20,355 bases of DNA from assembly GCA_002299005.1 (NCBI GenBank), contig DBMZ01000063.1:1-20355 (forward strand), read 5' to 3'. A program made the translations under genes and the position numbers. Under the pieces are notes generated by a model. The model searched no databases. It was not told the origin of the DNA and worked only from the letters and a program-made list of their open reading frames with translations. This document shows, piece by piece, positions 7,833 through 17,159 of this stretch. Each line of letters opens with the position of its first letter. Within the stretch, counting starts at the first letter, position 1. Source of the DNA: Alphaproteobacteria bacterium UBA685 (GTDB lineage: Bacteria > Pseudomonadota > Alphaproteobacteria > Puniceispirillales > Puniceispirillaceae).

Positions 7833-8699
7833 ATGGTCAGGCAAATCATCTGCCTTTGGGGATTGACGGCTCACTGCCTTGCGCCCGCCTTTGATGTTCA
7901 TGCCGCAGAAGCGCTTCGGACAAGTTCCATTGAGACAATCTGGCAAGAGGATACGATTAGCCGCGCACAAGAAAAAGATTTACCAGTCGCACGCATCCCA
8001 AAAACCCCGCAAGATACCGCCAATTACAACATGTTTTTTACGCAAATAACCATAGAAGAGGCACCTGTCATAGAGGCGCCATCAGTGCTTGCGCCTGAAC
8101 CGAACAGGCTTGCGACACGCTTTGCCGCCGATTTTGCGAAGGCTGATCAATTTCACTTGGCGCCACTTTCAGCCATGAGCACAGACGGCCTCGCCTTTTT
8201 CACAGCCAGCCGTGCCTCCCTAGGGCCACTTCTTAGCCTGCCCACGAAGGGCGAAGAGGTCGGCAATCATCACCTAATCCAGAATTTTGCTGAGACAGAC
8301 TATTTGATTTGGCCAGATATCAGCGCCTCGGCCCTACCGCCTATCATCCTACAAAATCCGCTGACCGCCCAAATTACCTATCACGGCCAGCCAGAAATAT
8401 CTGTGCCTTTTGCGGGCCATATCACCCTGTCTTTTATTGACTATGAAGCGACTATCACGCTCGAAAGCCAGACTGATAGGCTCGGCCTCTCATTCTCTCT
8501 AGCGGATTGGCAAGATAGCGCCCTCATCCAGAGCCAAGGCACGCTCATTCATCGCGGCCAAAACTATCAGGCAGATGTCACATTGGGCCATACCAACTTG
8601 CCAGACCCAGCCCTATTCGGCTTTTTCGCTACTGAGGGTTTAGCCGAAGATATGCCCGCCAGCGGCCAGTTTCAGAATTTTGAGTTAGATAATCGCTAG
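7833..8699 (+). CDS. Exported protein of unknown family, third gene of the stator-like unit
   Basis: I do not recognise this 288-residue protein. Its N-terminus has a hydrophobic segment and a plausible signal peptidase site after VHA (about residue 24), so it is probably periplasmic or outer-membrane associated. The C-terminal half alternates short hydrophobic stretches with Thr, Ser and Gln in a beta-strand-like way (about 185-280) and ends in GQFQNFEL, which loosely recalls small beta-barrel or TbpB-like C-termini; that resemblance is weak. ATG 7833 has GAGAGGG nine bases upstream and starts directly with the signal sequence; ATG 7803 would add ten residues. It follows the OmpA-like gene by 62 bases without a terminator, suggesting a joint function. 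Its stop overlaps that of the convergent ABC gene. Confidence 0.72.
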   Translation: MVRQIICLWGLTAHCLAPAFDVHAAEALRTSSIETIWQEDTISRAQEKDLPVARIPKTPQDTANYNMFFTQITIEEAPVIEAPSVLAPEPNRLATRFAADFAKADQFHLAPLSAMSTDGLAFFTASRASLGPLLSLPTKGEEVGNHHLIQNFAETDYLIWPDISASALPPIILQNPLTAQITYHGQPEISVPFAGHITLSFIDYEATITLESQTDRLGLSFSLADWQDSALIQSQGTLIHRGQNYQADVTLGHTNLPDPALFGFFATEGLAEDMPASGQFQNFELDNR

Positions 8700-10495
8700 C
8701 CAAATTGATGCAAGGCTAACTCGCGATAAAGAGGTGAGTTTGTCAGCAAATCATCATGCGTGCCTTGCCCCACCAGCTGGCCATTATCCATCAGCAAAAT
8801 GCGGTCAGCATCAATAATGGTCGATAGACGATGGGCAATCACAAGGCTGGTGCGCCCTTGCATTAAATTCGTCAACGCCCTTTGCACCGCCGCCTCAGAG
8901 ACAGAATCAAGGGCTGAGGTCGCTTCATCAAGAAGTAACAAATGCGGGTTGCGCAAAATCACACGCGCAATCGCGATACGCTGTTTTTGCCCGCCAGATA
9001 GCCTTATCCCCTTCTCGCCAACAAAGCTATCAAAGCCCTCTGGCAAGCCTTCAATAAAGGGCAATATCTCGGCCTTTTGGGCGGCAAGACGGACATCTTC
9101 TAGACGCGCCTCTGGCATGCCAAAGGCGATATTTTCAAACAAACTCGCAGAGAACAGCGCAGGCTCTTGCGGCACAAGGCCAATCGCTGAACGAAGGCTA
9201 TGCAATGATAGCGCTTGGCTTGGCACATGATTAAAGCGTATCTCACCAGAATCAGGCTCATAAAATCGCAACAACAGATGAAAGAGCGTTGATTTACCTG
9301 CCCCGCTCGGCCCGACCAATGCGACACGCTCGCCTGCCGTAATATGCAGATTTATATCATGCAAAGCAGGCACATCTGCGCGCGCCGGATAAGAGAAATT
9401 CAGATTTGTCAGCGACACATTAATCGCCTCAGGGTTTGGCAAGGGGGCCGGATTTTCAGCCTCAATCAATTCGCTTTGTGTTTGCAACAGGCTAGACACA
9501 CGGTCAGCCGCCCCTGCCGCGCGTTGCAGACCGCCTGCCAATTCTGACAAGCCACCTGTCGCGCTTGCGATAAGGAATGAATAGAAGATAAAGGCTGATA
9601 AATCGCCCGCTGTGATGGTGCCTGCCATCAAATCTTGCCCGCCTATCCACAGGATGATGGCGATGCCGCAAAAGACCAAAAAGATGATGATGCCTGATAG
9701 GATGCCGCGCAAATGAACCGAGCGCAAAGACGCCTTTAGCGCCTCATCAACGCGCCCTGCAAAATGCCGCTTTTGCGTTGTCTCTTGGCCAAAGGCGTGG
9801 ATAAGCCGCATTGATGAGAGCGATTCCTCCGCACTAACAGACAGATCGCCGACCTTCTCTTGGGCAAGGCGTGATGCTTCGCGCAGACGGCGTGCCATAT
9901 AGATAACAGGCACCACCACCAACGGCACCACCACGGCGACCACCATCGACATTTTCGGGCTTGCAAGAATCAGCAAAACCAGCCCCCCAACCAGCACCAT
10001 CACATTACGAATGGCCCCTGATAGGCTTGAGGTCAGCACCTCACGCATGATGGTCGTATCCGTGTTCATACGGCTGAGCAGGTCACCCACACGCGCGGTC
10101 TCAAACCAGCCAAGATGCAAATGCACCATATGGGCAAACAAGGTCCGCTTAATATCAGCGACAATCGATTCGCCCACTTGATTCACCAAAACCGCACGCA
10201 GATAGCTGCCAATGGCCAAAAGAGCGGCTATCATGATTGTGACAACCACCGCCCTATCAAGAATCGCAGGATCCCCTGCCCCAAGACCCTTATCAACCAA
10301 ATAGCCAAGCCCCTGCCCCATAGAGAGCATCGCGCCTGATACCATCAATAAAGCCACGCACGCGCCAATGATTTTGCGCCGATAGACCATCGCAAAAGGG
10401 ATAAAGAATCGAATAGATGATAGCGATGCCGCAGATGGCTCTAATCTCTTGATATCTGTCTGTTTTTGTGTGGATTGGCTATCGACAAAACTCAT
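8696..10495 (-). CDS. MsbA-like ABC exporter (half transporter)
   Basis: This 599-residue fused membrane-ATPase protein probably works as a homodimer exporting a lipid or other hydrophobic substrate. The membrane domain spans about 30-320. The nucleotide-binding domain shows Walker A GPSGAGKS (395-402), the Q-loop PQEPALFS, signature LSGGQ (499-503), Walker B LLLLDEATSALD and the switch His555. ATG 10495 was chosen because GGAG lies nine bases upstream and a good promoter sits at 10536-10564; the open frame extends to 10681 but that stretch overlaps both promoters and reads unlike protein. A similar exporter lies divergent from rpmE in many alphaproteobacteria. The substrate cannot be told; an MsbA-type lipid A flippase is possible. 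Confidence 0.93.
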   Translation of the reverse strand: MSFVDSQSTQKQTDIKRLEPSAASLSSIRFFIPFAMVYRRKIIGACVALLMVSGAMLSMGQGLGYLVDKGLGAGDPAILDRAVVVTIMIAALLAIGSYLRAVLVNQVGESIVADIKRTLFAHMVHLHLGWFETARVGDLLSRMNTDTTIMREVLTSSLSGAIRNVMVLVGGLVLLILASPKMSMVVAVVVPLVVVPVIYMARRLREASRLAQEKVGDLSVSAEESLSSMRLIHAFGQETTQKRHFAGRVDEALKASLRSVHLRGILSGIIIFLVFCGIAIILWIGGQDLMAGTITAGDLSAFIFYSFLIASATGGLSELAGGLQRAAGAADRVSSLLQTQSELIEAENPAPLPNPEAINVSLTNLNFSYPARADVPALHDINLHITAGERVALVGPSGAGKSTLFHLLLRFYEPDSGEIRFNHVPSQALSLHSLRSAIGLVPQEPALFSASLFENIAFGMPEARLEDVRLAAQKAEILPFIEGLPEGFDSFVGEKGIRLSGGQKQRIAIARVILRNPHLLLLDEATSALDSVSEAAVQRALTNLMQGRTSLVIAHRLSTIIDADRILLMDNGQLVGQGTHDDLLTNSPLYRELALHQFG

Positions 10496-10535
10496 AGAGC
10501 CGCACTCCGTAAATGGGCAAATCTGCGTTATGATT

Positions 10536-10564
10536 GTTATAATATGCCATAGGTAAGCAATCAA
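10536..10564 (-). promoter_or_regulatory. Candidate promoter of the ABC exporter
   Basis: On the minus strand TTGATT (10559-10564), a 17-base spacer and TATAAC (10536-10541) form a good sigma70-type promoter. Transcription would start near 10529, about 34 bases before ATG 10495, and downstream of the longer open-frame start at 10681. Confidence 0.6.
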
Positions 10565-10668
10565 TATGGTGACACTGTGGCATATTAACCCCGATAGACG
10601 TCGCGCGCACAGGCTATTGGCCGCATAATCGCTTTTTTTGAAAAATACGCTTGGCGCCCGCTTATCCC

Positions 10669-10697
10669 TTGCAAAAGACAAGGAACGGGGCTATATA
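10669..10697 (+). promoter_or_regulatory. Candidate rpmE promoter
   Basis: TTGCAA (10669-10674), a 17-base spacer and TATATA (10692-10697) would start transcription near 10704. The roughly 70-base leader contains GGGC (10732-10735) / GCCC (10742-10745) with a six-base loop, nested inside a weaker AGTG/CACT pairing. Such a leader could serve autogenous control by L31, but no known motif was identified. Confidence 0.5.
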
Positions 10698-10774
10698 TCC
10701 TCTCACTTATGAATTCGATGCGTAGTGGTAAGGGCATCATCGCCCCAATAGCACTGCCTGACAGGAGACAGATG

Positions 10775-10996
10775 ATGAAAAAAGATATTCATCCAGAATA
10801 CCATGAAATCACTTTGGTGATGACAGATGGCACAAAGCGTACAACAAGATCAACTTGGGGCAAGCCTGGCGACGAAATGAAGCTAAGCATTGATAGCTTG
10901 AACCATCCTGCATGGACTGGTCAGCACCGTGTGCTTGACTCAGAAGGTCAGGTTGCACGCTTCAACAAGCGCTTTGGTGGTCTTGGCATTAAATAA
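10775..10996 (+). CDS. rpmE: Ribosomal protein L31, cysteine-free type
   Basis: This is a 73-residue large-subunit protein that bridges the two ribosomal subunits. It opens with [13 protein letters not shown], typical of alphaproteobacterial L31, and contains HPAWTGQ and a C-terminal [11 protein letters not shown]. It has no cysteines, so it is the zinc-free form and would not act as a zinc reserve. AGGAG (10763-10767) is seven bases from ATG 10775 and four from the adjacent ATG 10772; the former fits family N-termini. A longer frame from 10709 is rejected because it starts close to the transcription start and lacks a ribosome site. A strong terminator follows. Confidence 0.96.
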   Translation: MKKDIHPEYHEITLVMTDGTKRTTRSTWGKPGDEMKLSIDSLNHPAWTGQHRVLDSEGQVARFNKRFGGLGIK

Positions 10997-11021
10997 GCCA
11001 ATTGATACTGTCGTAAAAATT

Positions 11022-11054
11022 AAAAAGCCTCACAGTTTTTGTGAGGCTTTTTTT
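11022..11054. terminator. Strong intrinsic terminator after rpmE, probably bidirectional
   Basis: AAAAAGCCTCAC (11022-11033) and GTGAGGC followed by seven T (11041-11054) form a 12-base stem with a seven-base loop. The A-run on the left gives a matching U-run on the minus strand, so it can also end the ppdK transcript, whose stop is 32 bases away. Confidence 0.92.
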
Positions 11055-11086
11055 ATGTCCGCAATATCACAGCTATAAAGGCGCGC

Positions 11087-13780
11087 TTAGGCGCCTTTTG
11101 CTTTAGCACGAAGGGCCGCTTGTGCCGCGGCAAGACGCGCGATTGGCACACGGAACGGTGAGCAGGAAATATAATCCAAACCAACCTCTTCAAAGAAGTG
11201 GATAGATTTTGGATCGCCGCCATGCTCGCCGCAAATACCAAGCTTGATATCAGCATTTGTCTCGCGCCCTTTGGTGATGCCTGTTCTGACAAGCTGGCCA
11301 ACACCGCGCTGGTCAATAGACACAAACGGGTCGATATCATAAATGCCCTGCGCCTCATAATCATGCAAGAAGGCGGCGGCATCATCACGGCTGATACCCA
11401 AGGTTGTTTGCGTCAAATCGTTCGTGCCAAACGAGAAAAATTCAGCCTGCTCAGCCAACTCATCTGCCAGCAAGGCCGCACGTGGCAATTCAACCATCGT
11501 GCCAACAAGATATTCAACCCGCCCGCCAGCTTCGGCAAAGACGGCCTCGGCTGTTTCATCAATTATCTTGCGGCAAATCTCAATCTCACGCGCCGAGCCT
11601 GCCAAAGGCACCATAATCTCAGGAATAGGCGCAGAGGCTGTTTTTGCCACCTGCAAGGCCGCTTGGAAAATAGCCCGCGCCTGCATCGCACAAATCTCAG
11701 GATAGGTAATCGCCAAACGACAACCGCGATGGCCCAGCATCGGGTTTGATTCATTCAACCGCATCGCGCGTTGGCGGGCCGTATCTTCACCAATGCCAGC
11801 GGCTTTTGCCACATCTGCTAGCTCTTCATCTGAATGGGGCAGGAACTCATGCAACGGCGGGTCTAACAGGCGAATCGTCACTGGCAGGCCTGCCATGATA
11901 GTGAATAATTTTTCAAAATCATCCTGTTGCATTGGCAGTAATTTGGCCAAAGCAACCTCGCGCCCTTTGGTATCGCTTGCCATAATCATCTCACGCATCG
12001 CGATGATACGGTCAGCATCAAAGAACATATGCTCTGTGCGGCATAGCCCAATACCCTCTGCCCCAAAATGATGGGCCTTTCGGCTATCAAGCTCTGTTTC
12101 TGCATTGGCACGCACCTTCATGCGGCGCGCGCTATCTGCCCAGCCCATGATGGTTTCAAAATCACCTGATAATTGCGGCTCAATCGTCGCCACAGTGCCG
12201 TCATAAACCTCACCAGCAGACCCATCAATGGTGATGATATCACCCTCAGATAGGCTTTTGCCTGCCATATGCACTTGGCCTGTTTTCATATCGATACGGA
12301 TATCACCTGCGCCTGAGACACAAGCGCGCCCCATACCGCGCGCCACCACAGCCGCATGGCTTGTCATACCGCCTCTTGCGGTTAAGATCCCTCTTGCGGC
12401 ATGCATGCCATGAATATCTTCAGGGCTTGTCTCAATGCGTACCAAAATCACATCAGCGCCTGTTGCGGCAAGCTGTTCTGCTTTATCGGCTGATAGGCAA
12501 ATCTGGCCACAAGCCGCCCCTGGTGATGCTGGCAGACCGCGCGCCAATAGATGACGCTCTGCTTTTGGATCAAGGGTCGGGTGCAAGAGCTGGTCAAGTG
12601 ATTCAGGCTCAATGCGCAACAAGGCTTCCTCTTGGCTGATAAGACCCTCTTGTGCCATATCAACCGCGATTTTCATCGCCGCTTCTGCGGTGCGCTTACC
12701 CGCTCTTGTTTGCAACATATAAAGCTTATGCTGTTGGATGGTAAATTCCAAATCCTGCATATCAGCATAGTGATTCTCAAGCGTCACACGCACCTTATCA
12801 AGCTGGGCAAAGACCTCTGGCATCACCTCTTCAAGAGATGGCTCGCTATCACCCGCGCCTTCTCTGGCAATCTTTGTTAAGTGAAGCGGCGTTCTGATAC
12901 CAGCGACCACATCTTCACCTTGCGCATTGACCAAAAACTCGCCGTAAAAACGATTGGCGCCTGTTGACGGGTCACGCGTAAAGGCCACACCTGTGGCGCA
13001 ATCATCGCCCATATTGCCAAACACCATCGCCTGCACATTCACAGCCGTGCCCCATGCGGCAGGGATATTATTTAGCTTGCGATAGGTATTCGCACGCGCA
13101 TTCATCCAGCTGGCAAAGACCGCACCAATCGCGCCCCATAACTGTTCTTGCGGGTCTTGCGGGAACGGCTCATCAAGCTCATCTTGGACGATTTTCTTAT
13201 AATCTTTGACAAGCTCTTTTAGGTGGGCGGCGCTGAGTTCTGTATCATCAAACAGCCCATGCGTCATTTTCTTATCTTCGAGGCAATCTTCAAACAGCCC
13301 ATGATCGACGCCCAAAACAACATCGCCATACATCTGGATAAAGCGGCGATAGCTATCATAGGCAAAGCGCTCATCACCTGATTTGCGCGCAAGCCCCTCA
13401 CAGGTCTCATCATTCAGCCCCAGATTTAGCACCGTATCCATCATCCCCGGCATAGAGGCTCTGGCACCTGAGCGCACAGACAGCAAAAGCGGGTTAGATG
13501 GGTCAGCAAAAGTCAGGCCTGTTTCAGCCTCAAGCACGCCAAGCGCGTCTTTTATTTGCTGGGCCAATTCATCGGGGTAATTTTTGCCATTATCATAATA
13601 ATGGTTACAAAGCGCGGTTGTGATGGTAAATCCGGGCGGCACTGGCAGGCCAATACTTGCCATCTCTGCCAAATTGGCTCCCTTGCCACCAAGAAGGTTG
13701 CGCATTGACGCATCCCCCTCACAGGCGCTGGCGCCAAATGAGTAAACCCATTTATTATCTCTCACATTGTCCATTGTCAT
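11087..13780 (-). CDS. ppdK: Pyruvate, phosphate dikinase
   Basis: PPDK interconverts ATP, phosphate and pyruvate with AMP, pyrophosphate and phosphoenolpyruvate. The 897 residues are full length: the N-terminal nucleotide-binding domain (about 1-350), the swivelling phosphohistidine domain with GGMTSHAAVVARGMG (His475 carries the phosphate; Thr473 is the residue modified by PPDK regulatory proteins in some organisms) and the C-terminal PEP/pyruvate barrel with GICGEHGGDP (Cys850). AAGGA lies nine bases before ATG 13780; a second in-frame ATG two codons later is possible. It follows glyS by 55 bases and is the last gene before the shared terminator. A downstream position after glyQS is common in alphaproteobacteria. 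No PDRP gene is in the window. Confidence 0.97.
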   Translation of the reverse strand: MTMDNVRDNKWVYSFGASACEGDASMRNLLGGKGANLAEMASIGLPVPPGFTITTALCNHYYDNGKNYPDELAQQIKDALGVLEAETGLTFADPSNPLLLSVRSGARASMPGMMDTVLNLGLNDETCEGLARKSGDERFAYDSYRRFIQMYGDVVLGVDHGLFEDCLEDKKMTHGLFDDTELSAAHLKELVKDYKKIVQDELDEPFPQDPQEQLWGAIGAVFASWMNARANTYRKLNNIPAAWGTAVNVQAMVFGNMGDDCATGVAFTRDPSTGANRFYGEFLVNAQGEDVVAGIRTPLHLTKIAREGAGDSEPSLEEVMPEVFAQLDKVRVTLENHYADMQDLEFTIQQHKLYMLQTRAGKRTAEAAMKIAVDMAQEGLISQEEALLRIEPESLDQLLHPTLDPKAERHLLARGLPASPGAACGQICLSADKAEQLAATGADVILVRIETSPEDIHGMHAARGILTARGGMTSHAAVVARGMGRACVSGAGDIRIDMKTGQVHMAGKSLSEGDIITIDGSAGEVYDGTVATIEPQLSGDFETIMGWADSARRMKVRANAETELDSRKAHHFGAEGIGLCRTEHMFFDADRIIAMREMIMASDTKGREVALAKLLPMQQDDFEKLFTIMAGLPVTIRLLDPPLHEFLPHSDEELADVAKAAGIGEDTARQRAMRLNESNPMLGHRGCRLAITYPEICAMQARAIFQAALQVAKTASAPIPEIMVPLAGSAREIEICRKIIDETAEAVFAEAGGRVEYLVGTMVELPRAALLADELAEQAEFFSFGTNDLTQTTLGISRDDAAAFLHDYEAQGIYDIDPFVSIDQRGVGQLVRTGITKGRETNADIKLGICGEHGGDPKSIHFFEEVGLDYISCSPFRVPIARLAAAQAALRAKAKGA

Positions 13781-13835
13781 CGGTGCTAATCCTTTTTATG
13801 ACGAATAACGAATTGTGACCCCATTTATAAAATCA

Positions 13836-15911
13836 TCAGCGCTCTATTTTACTAAAATCAGCCATTTGCCCCATCTGGCTTGTGATTAAGTGCAATAATG
13901 CAAGACGATTATTCCTGATATCTTCATCCTCATGATTGACGATGATAGCTTCAAAGAATGCGTTGATTGGTGATGCAAGATTGCCCAAAGCGGCAATCAT
14001 ATTCTGCAAATCTTCTTCCGTTTTCAGCGCGATATTTGGCAAGGCTGTGACAGCTTCAAACAGCGCGCGTTCCTCTGCCTCGATAAAACCTGCCTCATCA
14101 ACCTTTGTTGGCAGGGCGCCTTTTGCTTTTTTGGCTTCGGCGGCAAGAATATTATTTGCACGCTTAAAGCCTGCCATCAGCTGGCCGCCTGCCTCATCAC
14201 CCAAAGCTGTATCAAGCTTGCGGGCCTTCATCATCACAAGGCGCGGATTATCAATATCTGCCCCGCTCATCGTTGCGGCCACCACATCATGCGCCGCGCC
14301 GCCATCACGAAGCATCACCGTCAAACGATCACGCACAAAATCAGCTAGATCGCCATCAACGGCCGCAAACCCATAGCCCTTTGCCGCAGAGGCAAATAAA
14401 GACGCAAGCGGCAAAGAGATATCAGCCTCATCAGCCATCCGCAAAATAGACAAGGTCGCACGGCGCAAAGCAAAGGGGTCTTTTGAGCCTGTTGGCTTCG
14501 CACCAATGCCAAAGAACCCGACCAGCGTATCAATCTTATCAGCCAGCGATACCGCTAGACCCTCACTGGATGACGGCACATTATCAGATGGGCCAGCTGG
14601 CTTATAATGATCTGCAATCGCGCTTGTGACCGCGTCACTTGCCCCATGATGCGCCGCGTAATAGCCACCCATCAGACCCTGCAATTCAGGGAATTCACCC
14701 ACCATATCAGTGACAAGATCTGCCTTCGCAAGCATCGCCGCCTCAGCCGCGATTGCCGCATCAGCGCCGTCAATATAGCTAGCAATCTCACCTGCGAGCG
14801 CGGTCATGCGTTTGACCTTATCGCCGACAGAGCCAAGCCCTTCATAGAAGGTGATATTATCCAATGACGGCACATAATCCGCAAGCGGCTGTGCCTTATC
14901 TTGGGCATAGAAGAACGCCGCATCAGCCAGACGCGCACGCAACACACGCTCATTCCCTTTTTGGATAAGGGCATCTGTTTCAGGCGTCGATTTGCGATTG
15001 GCGATCGTGATGAAATAAGGCGCGATTTGCCCCTTATGTGCGCCTTTGGTAAAGCGTGTCGCAAAATATTTCTGGTGAATACGCATAGAGGTAATCAGCA
15101 CCTCTTCCGGCAGGGCCATGAAATCATCTGCGATAGCACCGATAATCACATTCGGCCATTCCACAAGACCTGTGACCTCTGCTAACAAGCCTGCATCAGC
15201 GATCGCTTCAATCCCGAGCGAGGCTGTCTTAGCGGCAATTTGCGTCTCAATCATCTCAGCCTTTTTGGCCGCATCAACTATCACAAATTGCGCTTCAAGC
15301 TTTGCCGCCCAATCAGCCGCGCTTGTAAAAGTGATTACCTCTGGCGCATGGAAGGGATGACCGCTTGCAATGGCAGAGAAATCAATCTTCATATCACCGC
15401 CAAGTGCGAACGAGCCTTCAACGACGCGCCCATCAAAAAGCAAGCCAATATGATGCATTGGGCGCACCCATGTTTTGCGCGATGTGCCCCATCTCTGGCT
15501 TTTTGGCCATGGGAAGTTGGCAAGAATATTAGTCACCATCTCTGGCAATAGCGCTTCGGCTGGCTGGCCTTTTTCTGATTTGCGCGCGAATAAGAATGTG
15601 CCTTTTGGCGTCTCTTCTTCAACCAGCTCATCGCGGCTCATACCAACCGATTGACAGAACCCTTCAATCGCTTTTTCAGGCGCGTCAACACGAGGCCCTC
15701 TTTTTTCGATATCTCTGTCAGGTTGCTGTGCCAGCACCTCATCAAGCGCGACCGCAATATGGCGTGGCCCATAATAGGCGGCACTACTTTTTGGACTAAG
15801 ACCGGCCTCTTCAAGCGCGGCAACAAGCGCGCGCTCAAGGTCACGGCCCGCATTTTTTTGCATACGTGCCGGGATTTCTTCACAGGCGATTGTCAAAAAT
15901 AAAGGTGCCAT
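13836..15911 (-). CDS. glyS: Glycyl-tRNA synthetase beta subunit
   Basis: This is the large subunit of the alpha2beta2 bacterial glycyl-tRNA synthetase, responsible mainly for tRNA recognition. At 691 residues it is normal length. The N-terminus (LFLTIACEEIPARM) and internal blocks such as GPRHIAVAL, KSQRWGTS, FITIANR and NERVLRARLADAAFFY are characteristic, and the C-terminus (about 580-690) matches the anticodon-binding helical domain. Its ATG shares one base with the glyQ stop (TAATG), indicating coupled translation and balanced subunits. Nothing is truncated. Confidence 0.97.
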   Translation of the reverse strand: MAPLFLTIACEEIPARMQKNAGRDLERALVAALEEAGLSPKSSAAYYGPRHIAVALDEVLAQQPDRDIEKRGPRVDAPEKAIEGFCQSVGMSRDELVEEETPKGTFLFARKSEKGQPAEALLPEMVTNILANFPWPKSQRWGTSRKTWVRPMHHIGLLFDGRVVEGSFALGGDMKIDFSAIASGHPFHAPEVITFTSAADWAAKLEAQFVIVDAAKKAEMIETQIAAKTASLGIEAIADAGLLAEVTGLVEWPNVIIGAIADDFMALPEEVLITSMRIHQKYFATRFTKGAHKGQIAPYFITIANRKSTPETDALIQKGNERVLRARLADAAFFYAQDKAQPLADYVPSLDNITFYEGLGSVGDKVKRMTALAGEIASYIDGADAAIAAEAAMLAKADLVTDMVGEFPELQGLMGGYYAAHHGASDAVTSAIADHYKPAGPSDNVPSSSEGLAVSLADKIDTLVGFFGIGAKPTGSKDPFALRRATLSILRMADEADISLPLASLFASAAKGYGFAAVDGDLADFVRDRLTVMLRDGGAAHDVVAATMSGADIDNPRLVMMKARKLDTALGDEAGGQLMAGFKRANNILAAEAKKAKGALPTKVDEAGFIEAEERALFEAVTALPNIALKTEEDLQNMIAALGNLASPINAFFEAIIVNHEDEDIRNNRLALLHLITSQMGQMADFSKIER

Positions 15912-16816
15912 TATGCCCGCTCCTCTGCTGCATGCTTATCCCCATTTGCCACCCATGCCTCACAGCACCCTTTGGCAAGCGCACGCACACGCCCAATATA
16001 GCTTTGACGTTCTGTCACCGAGATAACACCACGCGCATCAAGCAGGTTAAATAGATGGCTCGCCTTCATACATTGATCATAAGCAGGCAAGGCCAAGGGC
16101 GTCTCTAATGCCAGCAATTTGCCGCATTCAGCCTCAGCATCTTTGAAATGTTGGAACAGCGCATCTGTATCAGCATGTTCAAAATTCCATGTCGAAAACT
16201 CAACCTCAGCGCGGTTGAAAATATCGCCATAGACTTTGCCGCCCTTGTCCTTTGGCACGCCATCCCAGTCAAGGTGATAGACATTATCCACGCCTTGAAT
16301 AAACATCGCCAAACGCTCAAGCCCATAGGTCAGCTCCAGCGGCACAGGGTTACATTCAATACCGCCGACTTGCTGGAAGTAAGTAAATTGCGAGATTTCC
16401 ATCCCATCACACCAAACTTCCCAGCCAAGACCCCATGCGCCCAATGTGGGTGATTCCCAATCATCTTCGACAAACCGGATATCATGCGCATGCACATCAA
16501 GCCCGATCGCCTCTAATGAGCCAAGATACAATGCTTGGGCATCTGGTGGTGAGGGCTTCATGATTGTCTGGAATTGATAATAATGCTGCAGGCGATTTGG
16601 GTTTTCCCCATAACGGCCATCTGTTGGACGACGCGACGGCTGGACATAGGCCGCATTCCAATGAAAATCGGGCCCGAGCGCGCGCAAAGTCGTCGCAGGG
16701 TGGAAGGTGCCAGCGCCCACTTCCATATCATAGGGTTGCAAAATAACGCATCCCTTATCGGCCCAATAAAGCTGTAAATTCAAAATAATCGATTGGAAAT
16801 CTGTACGAATAGCCAT
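15911..16816 (-). CDS. glyQ: Glycyl-tRNA synthetase alpha subunit
   Basis: This is the catalytic class II subunit that activates glycine. The 301-residue protein is almost wholly conserved: [68 protein letters not shown] and ELTYGLERL are all visible. GGTGGA lies eight bases before the ATG and a good promoter candidate lies upstream at 16858-16887. glyS overlaps its stop by one base. Confidence 0.98.
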   Translation of the reverse strand: MAIRTDFQSIILNLQLYWADKGCVILQPYDMEVGAGTFHPATTLRALGPDFHWNAAYVQPSRRPTDGRYGENPNRLQHYYQFQTIMKPSPPDAQALYLGSLEAIGLDVHAHDIRFVEDDWESPTLGAWGLGWEVWCDGMEISQFTYFQQVGGIECNPVPLELTYGLERLAMFIQGVDNVYHLDWDGVPKDKGGKVYGDIFNRAEVEFSTWNFEHADTDALFQHFKDAEAECGKLLALETPLALPAYDQCMKASHLFNLLDARGVISVTERQSYIGRVRALAKGCCEAWVANGDKHAAEERA

Positions 16817-16857
16817 GGAGTAAGTCCACCAATAACGGGCAGGATAAAGATGCCGAA

Positions 16858-16887
16858 ATTCTAGCCGATTATGGCCGCTAAGATCAA
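16858..16887 (-). promoter_or_regulatory. Candidate glyQS promoter
   Basis: On the minus strand TTGATC (16882-16887), an 18-base spacer and TAGAAT (16858-16863) lie in the 96-base gap upstream of glyQ. Transcription would begin near 16851, about 35 bases before the glyQ start. Confidence 0.5.
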
Positions 16888-16912
16888 CGGGAAAGCAAAC
16901 GGAGGGTGACGC

Positions 16913-17140
16913 TTATTTTGCGTCCTCATCACAGTGATGCGCGCTTTGGTTGGCCGCTTGGTACCATTTGCCGCAATCAGGGCATTCGACCATATCAACA
17001 GACGCCGTGCCTTGTTCATCAGACCCGCGCCCAGAACTTTGCGATTCTCTGATTTTCTTTTGTGTTTCAAGGAACTTAAAAACCTGCCAGACAACAAATA
17101 AGATGACGGCAAGCCCTAAAATTTTACCAATTGATAACAT
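16913..17140 (-). CDS. Small membrane protein with C-terminal zinc-ribbon motif (PP0621-like)
   Basis: This 75-residue protein has one N-terminal membrane helix (about 5-20), a short charged linker and the cysteine/histidine cluster CPDCGKWY...HHC near the C-terminus, a likely zinc site facing the cytoplasm. The layout matches small PP0621-type proteins of unknown function. The frame could also start at GTG 17143; ATG 17140 is preferred because AGGA lies seven bases before it. It sits between the S49 peptidase gene and glyQ, in the same direction. The role is unknown. Confidence 0.75.
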   Translation of the reverse strand: MLSIGKILGLAVILFVVWQVFKFLETQKKIRESQSSGRGSDEQGTASVDMVECPDCGKWYQAANQSAHHCDEDAK

Positions 17141-17159
17141 CACTTAATCCTAACCTTTT

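Noticed and set aside
10496..10681. 62-residue N-terminal extension of the ABC exporter
   Set aside because: It overlaps the rpmE and ABC promoter candidates, lacks exporter-like sequence, and ATG 10495 has a well-spaced GGAG.
10709..10774. 22-residue extension of L31
   Set aside because: No ribosome site; all L31 proteins of this type begin at MKKDIHP, which has AGGAG at the right distance.
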